Shown: piece after piece, positions 54,236-64,000 of the stretch | Numbering within the stretch: position 1 is the stretch's first letter | Layout: each line of letters begins with the position of its first letter | NCBI RefSeq assembly: GCF_905475395.1 | Contig: NC_058341.1 | Span: 32,069,501 to 32,133,500, forward strand | From: Chrysoperla carnea | Lineage: Eukaryota > Arthropoda > Insecta > Neuroptera > Chrysopidae | DNA length: 64,000 nt | Reading direction: 5' to 3' | Program-made: the position numbers and the translations under genes | Notes under the pieces: generated by a model | Database searches by the model: none | What the model was told of the DNA's origin: nothing | The model's input: the letters and a program-made list of their open reading frames with translations, nothing else

Positions 54236-56739
54236 CTGTATACCTCTTTCTGTAAAAGCTACTTTTTTCAGTTATCTTAAATCCGTTATGTTGTATTATT
54301 CTACACTATCTTAAAGCAATAAGATGTGTGAAGCATGAACCACATTCTTATGAAATGTAACAGTGTGGTTAAATTTTACTCGATGGCTCCCAGAGGTGTC
54401 TGGTAAAAGCATTATTTTCCACGGTTGCCAGAATAATTTATACAAAAACCGCCTATGAATGGCGTTCAAGTAGCCCAAAAATAGCCAATTCCAGAGGGAA
54501 TATTAACTGCATTTAACAAATTAAGTGATAATGAATCGTATTTGTTTAGTTAAAATTTGAAAACGGCTGAAGCTTAGACCCCACCCACATAGGTGCCTTT
54601 TAGTTTACTACTCTCTCCACTCGAGTTTCACGACCTTGTTATATGGATTCGTAATGCCTTTAAATGGGATTTGAGGAAGGAGTATTAGACTAATCCCTGG
54701 AATGAATTTCTAACCCAACGGTGAATTTTTAACCATTTTTGTTGCTGACGTTTAAATATCTTTTCTTCCGACATTTGTGATGATTACAGTAATATTTCTG
54801 GTTTTGCCTTCTAAGTATATGAAGCGACATTGCCGAACTTAAGTTAGGCTTTTATGATTCCTAGAAAAAAGCGGTATAGAATCCAAAAATTTTTCATGTG
54901 TCTATCATAACATATGACAAATTGGATTAATTAATATCCATTTGTAGCAATAACGTTCCGTATCTAAATACACCTGTATCTAGAAAGGGGCACTTTCTCT
55001 GCCATAAGTTTATGGAAAAATTACTGAAATTCTGTTGTTGTAACTTGGATCATCTGTATATTATTCGTGGATGCAGCAATCACAGTATCTTTTATTATTG
55101 TAAGTGTATAAATAAATAGCAATAAAAAGTTCTAAACAAAAAATAATACATCTTTAATTAAAAAAAAAATTGGTTTTTTCTTTTTATTTATGTACAATAC
55201 TATATAATGAATAACTTTTTATATTTCCACTTCCAAGTAAACTTTTTAAGTAAGTTACCCATTTATTTATACATTCTTTTAAATCGAGACAACATTTAAA
55301 TATTCTAAAATCTGAGTTTAATTTTATTCTGTACTAGTTTAATACATTAACGACTTTAAACCGTATTTTATATTTGATTAATTGAATTAAAAATAGAAAA
55401 TACTCAACTAAACATGGGTTCATGGTCGTTTAATACTTTTGAGATCCATATTTAGATCCAAGAGTCATTTGTGCAAACTAATTCGTTCAAAATGAAAATT
55501 TTGTAAATACTTGAATGTGGAAGTGTACACTGAATTTTTAATAAATTTTAAAAATTCTTCTATTTAAAAAAAAATATTAAATTTGATAGTTGAAAATATA
55601 AAAATTTATAGATACATTTAAGGACCTTAGTAAAATGTAGATAAAATTACTACAACATTGGCTTTTAGGTAAACATTTATATTATAAATATTTTATAACA
55701 GTTAAGTTTTTATATAAATCGATAAGTAATTAAAAATCTTTTTTAAATCACAGATAACCTAGGATAAAATTGGGCTTAAATAAAACGCCTGATAATTAAT
55801 AATACAATTTGATCAAATTTAAGTGTAATCGAATTTTATAGAGCCTGTCTATAAAATCTAATATATCGTTTACGAACAACTTTTATAGACACACCCCTTA
55901 ACTTAAATTGTTCTTTTGGCTTTGAAAAACCGATTTCTGAAAGCTTCGATACTGATTTAGAAAAATAAAAGATAAAAACAACCACACTAAAAATAAAATT
56001 GGCGCTGCAAACGTGTTCGTGTCATTAATGTAACAAAAATATAAATATTAAACAAACAAAAAATTCTGGTAGCTCATTTATGTTTAGAAAAATTCATAAA
56101 TTTAATAGACCTTTTTCGCATTTTTTTTCTTTTTTTAAATGAAAGTAAATGTCTTGATAAATGGGCTAATTTTTCCCCCAATTTTTTTGAAGCTATATGA
56201 CCGAGAAAACAGACAATAAAAATCATTAAAATTCCAATTGGCGAAAACGATCCAGAAACACACGATGTTACACGAAGGTTGGTTTGACGTCATTTAAAGT
56301 TGATAATAGTGATATATTAATACAACTGTTGACACTGTTTTATTGTCATTGCTTGTCGGATTGACATCACAGATCACGTGTGCGGTGGAGTCAAAAAAAA
56401 TCGTTTTAAAATATTTCAAATATTGTGGCTTTTTAACAATTTTTTTCATAGTGTTTTTATTGTTAAAAATGCGTAATTTTTGAGTTACAGGCTCTACTCG
56501 ACCTATATTTTCATGAAAAATTATCAAAAAGCATTTCTGTTTTTCATGAAAAAGGTCTATTATGTCAATGATTATTTAATCAAAACTAGGGAAGGGGAAG
56601 AAATCACAATATTAAACACCAATAAATTATTGATGTCTGAATATTATTATCAGACTTTTTTAACATAATTCAAACGTTTATATAAAAACTTAAAATGACT
56701 AACTATACGTTGTTTGTGAACAATTGAGTTAGAATGTTT
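54236..56739. other. Intergenic DNA, no supported gene
   Basis: AT-rich sequence between the TMEM185 upstream region and the ZIP9 3' end. A GC-richer patch at 54560-54720 contains aatgcctttaaatgggat, which loosely resembles the dispersed repeat at 12.95 and 25.1 kb. Open frames here (for example 56294-56527) show no domain. Confidence 0.4.
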
Positions 56740-59407
56740 TCAATGATGATGACCCATAGTTAATAATAGAGGCATTAAAGTGCCAACAATTAATATAAGT
56801 AAATCAGCATGACTAATTCCATTAAAACCTTTTACATTCGATGATAAATCCATTGGTGGTAGATGACTATGTGTTCCATGAATATTTTGTGTCAATTCAG
56901 GTAATACATGAACTGTTGCAACATATAAAAATGTTCCGGCTGAAAATAACATTGCAATACCTAAAAAGATATAATATATCAATTAATTAGCTGAGGCAAT
57001 AATTTTAGGAAAATCTAAATTTAAATATGTTTGAAAAGGCCTAACAGAATCGGAAAAAACGATACTAAAATTTTTTAATTCAAATACGAGAAATGTATGA
57101 CTTACAAAAACATACAACTTTTGTTTGACACATTTTTCATACTCTTAACCTACTACGGATTAAGAGATTTTGCAAATTTCTATATTTTTGATTTCCAACC
57201 TCCGATTACGAAAAATCAGTTCAATATCTGAAGTTGTGGCTATAAGGACTTTTGTTTCTCTCGGAAAGTACAACGTAATGAGCTTATTTAAATTACATTC
57301 GACTGGAAGCGTTTTTCAGTATAATTTTTGCGTGATCCTCAATGCCGGATTGAGCTAACGTGAAGTCTGTTGCAAATTCTATCAAGGGGCTTTGGTTTGA
57401 TTTAAGTCAGTGCTGAAGCAAGTTGTTGTTATTTTGTGTGTGTGTGTTTTTTAGTTTTCGTAAATTTACCTGGAGCTCCAGATAGTCCAAAAAAAAAAAA
57501 AAAAATATATATCTATCTATATAAAAATGTATATCTTTACTAAATTTCTCTAAAATAAAAAACTTGTAAAATGATTTAAAACAATCAAATTTTGTTATAA
57601 TTTTTTTAAATATGGATGCTTTTATTAAACGTAGAATCAAACAGAACTTTAAGCAGTAAAAGAAATAAAAAAATGTTTTCGAAATTATATTTAAAGCAGT
57701 TTTTTATCATGAGTTGTACAAATTCCAAATAAATCAGAAGTGAAGAGGTTAAAATTAAAAGTATGTATACCTGTAGCGTTCACTGAACTTAATGTTTCTT
57801 TGCCTTCTTGCCCAATTCCAAAATATGTAATCAAAGTCAAAACTGGCGCTGACAGTGAAAAAAATAATAAATGCCTTCGTATCCTTTGTCTATAAAAAAT
57901 AAAGATAAAATCTCAATGTTTTCAACTGCTTTAAAAGACTTCTTTAAGTTTACGAAATTATTACCTATCAATTCCTTCGTGTAGTAAAAAGGTTACTAAA
58001 CCAAATGCTGCAGGTGCTTTATGAAGCATAATAGCGAGAAATACAATCATTTCTACATCGGCATGACTGGTTGTCGCAGCTGCACCTAATGCAACTCCAT
58101 CAGCTAAAAATGTAAATACTACATTGTATAATAAAAACAAAGGTGATGTTTCGTCGTTGATTTCTAAGTATTGTTTGATAGCTTGAATTCAAATAGCTAG
58201 ATCACAGGGCTCACAAGAATCAACTTTCAAAATTCCCTAGTTAATTCTGGTTTTCCAGTATATTTTACCATATTTTCTCTGACTTAAAAAATATTCACAA
58301 AAATAAATGATCAAACGGTCGTGTTTTTTGAGTATTAATTACCATTAATATGAACTTGATTCGAGTAATCGCTGTCTTACAGAATTTCAGACAAATTTCA
58401 AAAACTATGCACCCAATCATTAAACGAACCCAATTTTTGTACTTTTTAAAAAAATCAAATAAGCCATAAACAATCTTTTGCTTCGGAATTTGATAAAACT
58501 CGGGGAAATTTTTTTTCTAGTGAAACTTTGATCTGGAAAGTACAAAAATCGGGTTCATTTGTTAAGTGGTCAACTATTTTCTATGGTATAGCTCGAGATC
58601 GTTATTTCGAAAACGACTTAACTAGTCGTAAAATGAACTGAATTCCTTTTTTAATTTTTAGGGTCCGTCAAAGCCTATATTTTTAAAAAACAGAAACAAT
58701 AAAAATTTCTTGGAATGCAAAAAACTCTTGTACAGATAAAAATTTATAAATCTTGTGACGGTAAAATCGAAAAAATCATAAAAGTCTCGAATTAAAGTCA
58801 TTAAACCCTTAAAAACGCACCCAAATTCAATTTATTGAAGAGGTTCATGGTATAACAAATTTTAATTAGGCTATTAATTTAACCATATGGTTTTAAATAA
58901 ATATTCTTATTTCTAATTTTTTGTCAATACCTGCGGCGTGAACAACTAAACCGACAGTAGCGGTAACATTTCTTTCAGCAGGATTTGTAGCTTGATTTCT
59001 TCTAGCAGAAATCTGATCCACTAACAACATGAATATAAAACCTAATACTAAAGATATTCCAATAACTGAATGTGGATCTGTGTGTTCTTCTATTTTAACA
59101 GCCTCAACGTCTCCAATCGTTTTTGGAGTACCATTTTCTTTACTATCTGTATGTACTTCATTGTTCAACGACCTTACACCTTCTGGAATGATAACAGCCA
59201 ACGCGGTTCCCACTAATAAACCAGCGCCGAATATTGTAATCTTTTTTAATTTTTCCTAAAATACATCATATTTAAATATAAATTCAAATTTTCTGTACTA
59301 AACTTATTTACCTCTGAAAAATTTATAACTAAAGGTATTGAACCAGCTAAATAACTTCCTATTAACATAACCAAAACTAATAAAATTAAAACAAAAGTTT
59401 CCTCCAT
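56740..59407 (-). CDS. SLC39A9: Zinc transporter ZIP9 (SLC39A9)
   Basis: Moves zinc into the cytosol from the Golgi or across the plasma membrane; in vertebrates ZIP9 has also been linked to steroid signalling. Five exons in gene order, 59407-59312, 59255-58931, 58103-57965, 57889-57771 and 56960-56740, close at 299 residues (human 307). The first helix contains [17 protein letters not shown], then [12 protein letters not shown]. The metal-binding helices carry [14 protein letters not shown] (His138, Asp142) and [10 protein letters not shown] (His168). The C-terminal part has [19 protein letters not shown] and ends GHHH. The loop between helices 2 and 3 is shorter and has few histidines compared with the HEHEHSHDH loop of human ZIP9. 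It is head to head with COA5, with 1188 bases between starts. Confidence 0.94.
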
Positions 59408-60595
59408 TTTGAGTTTTTTATCGAAAATACTAAGAGTTTGAACTAATTTTATTAAAACAAATATAATTCATATCTTCAATAAAATCATATATTTGCATTA
59501 TGTCAGCATTTTAGTTTTACAAATTTTTATTGAGCAACATTCAAACAGTTGTGGCATACTTTGACACCTGATGACACGTTAATACTGTTGATCTGTCAAA
59601 ATATCAGATTTTAGATAACAGTGACCCTAAACACTTGGTCGTTAAAATTTGGATTTTAACATTATGTCACTAATGTCCTTGTTTCAACTGTTTTCAACGC
59701 ATTTAACAAACACTTATGTCAAAGGAAAAATTTTCTCACGTTTGAGTTTCTTGCAAAGGCTGCAAATGATGTGGAAATTCTAGGTGTGTCCTTGTTTAAC
59801 AACATTCAGTAACAAGGCTTGTTACTCTTACATAGCCTTATGGAGTAAATTTGACATCCATCAAAAACTGTTTTACTTTTTTCATACAGAAAAAAGTAGT
59901 TTTTTTTCTTCAATTAACTAGTTTATTGTAACCAATTTCGATTTTGGCCCTAATTTCCTAGATCAATTTTTGTATTTCAGACCGTTGAACAGATAGTCGA
60001 AATGCATATATTTATATATAATATAAATATATATAATAGAAAAATTAATCTAGGAAATTTTTCGGCTGTTTTATGCCACGCTGCGATGTTCGTTCTCAAT
60101 AAGATAAAATAAATATTTTAAAAATTTAATCAGATCAAAAAAATTGACACTCAAATTGAAAAAAATTTGGTGTTTTATTATCTTCGGATACATATATACT
60201 AAAGCTGTGTCACAATAAACGAAGATTTTAGTATATATATTCTAGAGAGGGATTCTATTATATTCTATGTAAATCCGTGCGATTTAGAATACTTCCCTGA
60301 GTTGAGCCACTAAAAGATGTTGAGAGTCACTGGTTTATTTTTTTAGAAAGGTAAAAGAATATTTACATATTTAAATGAACTTTCTAATTTGGATAATAAA
60401 CAAAATTTGACATTTAAAAATTTATATAATAATTTAATATTTATATCAAGGAAAATGAAAATCGAATAATGGAAAATTTCGGCTATTAGAAAATGACACA
60501 TACGACAGAGATAAATGACACCGTGATATAAACGTTTATAGTTTTTGATAGTTTTTCTTTATTTATATTCTTTGAAAATTAAAACGTTTTTCAAG
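59408..60595. promoter_or_regulatory. Shared upstream region of ZIP9 (-) and COA5 (+)
   Basis: AT-rich, non-coding. Both promoters should lie here. A tatatatttat-rich palindromic tract is seen at 60007-60040. I see no GC-rich island and no clear core promoter motif. Confidence 0.4.
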
Positions 60596-61734
60596 ATGAT
60601 GAAATATGGGGAAGGTGAAAAATTAGCGGATACTCGTCCTTGTGCCGCAATTAGAGCTGATTTAAAAATGTGTTTATTATCAAGTGATTGTTGCAAAAGG
60701 GTAAATGTTAGGTTATATTTTTTGACATCTTATTTCTGGAATTTTATTCAACAAGAAATATAATTTAAAAGGAAATTTTAATCGTTATTGCATTTTATAT
60801 ATTTTAAATTAGTGAAAATCGTTATATTAAAAAAATTCCTCTTATAATTTGAATTTTTTTGCATTGTTGGGTTTGTTTCCAGGATAAAAAAACACCTCGA
60901 GAATGCTTATCAGTAACAGATGGCAGTGTACCAAACCAATGTCAGGTTTTACGGCGTACTTTTTTTGAATGTAAACGTTCTTTGGTATGTAAATTTAAAT
61001 TTTATTTTAATAAGAAATCATTTAATATAAATTATACTTAATGGTATTGCGCGATTTTCATTTAGTTTCTGCTATACTTAACATAGAGACAATGTATCTA
61101 TGGGATGGAAGCGGTGTCGAATGTTATCGCGCTGTGCCTATCATCGTCCCTCTGAAAATCGACGCATAGCGAAGCACATAAAAAACTAAATTAAAGATAC
61201 TCACTACCAGTGAAATTTGAATAGAAATAGGCTGAATAGAAATTTTCGGCTCATTTTTTGTTTTTCAAGTTGAGATCTTTCAATATTCTTAGAATGATTT
61301 TCTTTTTAAGAAAGTAGAATGCCATTTATTTTACCCAATAATTGAGAAGCGTGACCTTAATTTTAAAATGATATAGTAATCTGAATACAACCAACGTGGA
61401 CCGATATTGTCGATACTCAAAGGAATTGGAGTGTCGGGAGAAATGATTTGTGCATTCGTTATTTAATTATCTTTTGATACCGCTCAAAAAAAATTTTTTC
61501 TGCTCCCCTGAATAATAAGCCCCAAGTTAACAAAAAATTTCCCAGAGGAAAAAACTATTAGGCACGACCTTGAAGTTAGCTTCTGTTTCTGTTCTTATTA
61601 TAAGTTTGTTAGCGATAGTTGTTAAAATGTACGCTGGTTTAGACCTAATATATCTGTTTTCAATTTGTAATTTTAAATCTTGTTTGTTTCAGTTGGATAA
61701 CAGACTTCGTTTTAAGGGAAGAAAAGGATACTAA
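60596..61734 (+). CDS. COA5: Cytochrome c oxidase assembly factor 5 (Pet191 family)
   Basis: Small twin-cysteine protein of the mitochondrial intermembrane space, needed for complex IV assembly and probably imported by the MIA40 relay. Three exons, 60596-60700, 60883-60984 and 61693-61734, all phase 0, give 82 residues (human 74). Two CX9C motifs are visible: Cys16-Cys26 and Cys55-Cys65, plus Cys32, Cys33 and Cys43. The end FFECKRSLLDNRLRFKGRKGY is the family signature. Two in-frame ATGs open the gene (MMKYGEG). Compared with the human protein, about eight extra residues (around VTDGSVPN, 46-53) precede the second motif. AATAAA signals at 61760 and 61789 follow the stop. Confidence 0.93.
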
Positions 61735-61759
61735 TAATATTATTCATGTAGGATATTTA

Positions 61760-61765
61760 AATAAA
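61760..61765 (+). promoter_or_regulatory. Poly(A) signal of COA5
   Basis: An AATAAA lies 26 bases past the stop codon, and a second at 61789-61794. Either could serve. Confidence 0.45.
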
Positions 61766-61799
61766 AATAAAATGTAAATATTATTTCGAATAAATTTAT

Positions 61800-62808
61800 T
61801 TAAAATATGCCATGATATTTTTATTGTTAAATATTTTAATATAACTCCATTTTATAATTTTTATATAACATATTTATTACATCACAGGCAAAGAACTTTT
61901 TAAAATTTTATTTTGGGGCCATTGTATAAGTATATCACAAGGAGTAGAGGTGGCTCAGGAACAAATGTTATCGTTTCGTTTCTATTGTTTTTATTTATCC
62001 ATGCGTTTTTTGTTTATTGATTTGAAATATCATGCGAACATTTTAAATTTTCTTAACTTACACAAATTGGTGCCCCCATTATTTGTTGTAAAAAATATTA
62101 TTCACAATGCCACCTCTTAGCATAGGAGCACCTTTACGTTCTTTAAAAAATTACACTTTTGATTGTACGCATCATGCATACAACTGATTTAAACTTGAAA
62201 AATTTAAAAATTCTCCTACTTGCGCCTAATGATTTTTAAAACTGGACTAATTTTTAAGCAGCTAATTTTACTAGATGAATGAATTGTAAAATATTCACTT
62301 GCCATTAAAAATATCTTCGCGTTTTTAATTAAGGTTTTCATATTAACAGTTTCTTATTTTTCCATATCAACAATTAAGTAAACCCATCTAAATACTAAAA
62401 GTGTGAGAATCCATATTCGCCATTTTGCCTCCTTCTTTTGTAATATTTTAGAGTGATACCCTAAAGCAATATTAAATCAGCTGCTATGAAAATTCCAAAA
62501 TCGAGTGGTGTTAATTAGATACTGACACATTCTATATTTTCATCCTAGAAGCTATCAAATGGCGGATTCGAATACTTATCTACTTTCAATTTTTCGTTAA
62601 AACTATTGGGTGTGTTTTTTACAATATTTTTGTACATGTACTTTTTACAATGCGAGAAATAAAGTAAGTACACAAAATGTAAAATGTGCAGTTTTCAAAT
62701 AGAATTCATTTACAAACAAAGTGTGGAAACATCTAATTTATTTTCTCAATCATTATAGAGTTTGACGTTTAGTATAAAAGTACATACACTTTTTGTAAAA
62801 AGAATATA
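61800..62808. other. Intergenic DNA downstream of COA5
   Basis: AT-rich with no supported gene on either strand. Confidence 0.4.
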
Positions 62809-63669
62809 CAGGGTGTTCTGTTATTGACTGCAGATCGTCAGCCTACAGAATAAGCTCATAAAGACGAAGGAAAAAGTCATTTACCAATTTTGGATTTGAG
62901 CCCTAGTTTGGGCGCTACAGGTATGGCAAAAATTGATAAATTTGTTCATTCACTGACTATGATTCGATAAACAGCAGCCAATGATATCAGTATATTTCAT
63001 TCAAGAATATTAAACTAAAGAAGGGATATGAACTGATTTCAATTGGATTATATCATTTGAAAAAACATTTTAAAATAGTATTTGATTGGTTTGATCAAAT
63101 CTTACTTTTTTTATTTTTATTATATTTTTCCAAGAAAACATTAGATTCTTAGTAAAAAAACAAATTTAGTCATAAAAGGCGTTGTTTTAATTTAACGTAT
63201 ACAAACAAAAAAACACCTATGCTGACGTAATTTGTTTTTTTACCAATTGCATTTTAGGTTTTAATAATTTTGTTTGTTTACGATAAATTAAAACCACGCC
63301 TTTTATGACTTAATTTGTTTTTTTACTAAGAATCTAATGTTTTCTTGGAAAAATATAATAAAAATAAAAAAAGTAAGATTTGATCAAACCAATCAAATAC
63401 TATTTTAAAATGTTTTTTCAAATGATATAATCCAATTGAAATCAGTTCATACCCCTTCTTTAGTTTAATATTCTTGAATGAAATATACTGATATCATTGG
63501 CTGCTGGTTATCGAATCATAGTCAGTGAATGAACAAATTTATCAATTTTTGCCATACCTGTAGCGCCCAAACTAGCGCTCAAATCCAAAATTGGTAAATG
63601 ACTTTTTCCTTCGTCTTTATGAGCTTATTCTGTAGGCCGACGATCTGCAGTCAATAACAGAACACCCTG
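62809..63669. mobile_element. Foldback element: two roughly 400-bp inverted arms
   Basis: From cagggtgttctgttattgac at the left to its complement at the right, the arms pair almost base for base over about 400 bp (62809-63208 with 63270-63669) around a loop of about 60 bases. TATA flanks both ends (62805-62808 and 63670-63673), consistent with a target duplication. The arms contain no protein frame. Visible arm differences are few (for example gatcgtcagcc against gatcgtcggcc). That points to recent formation or to gene conversion. A transcript across it would form a long hairpin. Confidence 0.85.
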
Positions 63670-63673
63670 TATA

Positions 63674-64000
63674 GGGTGTTCGAAATTACTATATATAAAT
63701 TTGAGGGTATATTCATTGCAAAATTCTAAGACATTTTTTCCTTTGTTGGTTTTTCCTTATCGGAGTTATTAACGATTAAAGATATATAATGAAAGCGGGC
63801 CAATAATCCGGCAACAAACAACGAGCTTGGCGTTTTTGACTTCGTTTGAATAACCACTGGCGTTCACTTTCCCATCCCGCCGCTCCGTACTCGTGAATAG
63901 CCCAGCCATGCGACAGAGGAAAACCTAAGTTTAAATTATAATATTCGTTAGGTACAATTTTTATTGTGATTATTATGAATATTTTCTTTTCATTTAATTT
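63674..64000. other. Right edge: GC-richer sequence, possibly another repeat
   Basis: Immediately beyond the foldback element comes gggtgttcgaaatt, itself like the start of a 'gggtgttc' element. A GC-richer patch at 63790-63930 has no recognisable protein. It may be a second mobile element cut by the window edge, or the unit into which the foldback element inserted. Confidence 0.35.

Noticed and set aside
54036-54314. 92-codon frame with a repeated TRDDNDKN motif
   Set aside because: The protein repeat is only the translation of a tandem DNA repeat.

Overview
The window is AT-rich nuclear DNA from an insect (or close arthropod relative). Genes are split by GT-AG introns, intergenic and intronic DNA is full of short inverted-repeat elements, and every recognised protein reads like an insect ortholog of a conserved animal gene. 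The order cannot be fixed from this sequence. I saw no rRNA, no functional tRNA, no CRISPR array, no bacterial-type operon and no retrovirus-like element.

Layout: NDUFB4 (+, 1412-1842) faces TRAPPC5 (-, 3043-8223). A repeat-rich gap (8.2-11.8 kb) holds two tRNA-like SINE heads and a small inverted-repeat element. HINT1/2 (-, 11801-12432) and PSMD13/Rpn9 (+, 13405-15832) form a head-to-head pair. A small secreted ten-cysteine Ly6/uPAR protein lies at 18381-19496 (+). A gene-poor stretch (19.5-28.8 kb) follows, then the Ras exchange factor Son of sevenless (-, 28780-46696), whose full 19-exon coding sequence of 1605 codons can be read. TMEM185 (-, 48492-53443) lies beyond it. The zinc transporter SLC39A9/ZIP9 (-, 56740-59407) and the cytochrome oxidase assembly factor COA5 (+, 60596-61734) form a second head-to-head pair. 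The right end carries an 861-bp foldback element (62809-63669).

In each gene I joined exons at visible splice sites, and the phases and total lengths close exactly. The genes do not form a functional cluster. They are unrelated housekeeping functions (respiratory chain subunit and assembly factor, Golgi tethering, proteasome, nucleotide hydrolase, zinc transport) plus one signalling gene (Sos) and one secreted three-finger protein.

The non-genic part is mainly a graveyard of small non-autonomous DNA elements (MITEs), several with TA target-site duplications typical of Tc1/mariner relatives. The most interesting arrangements are two copies of one MITE in opposite orientation in two Sos introns flanking three exons, the long foldback element, an orphan coding-like segment at 47.9 kb, and the Ly6 protein without a membrane anchor. 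I found no convincing previously undescribed multi-gene system.
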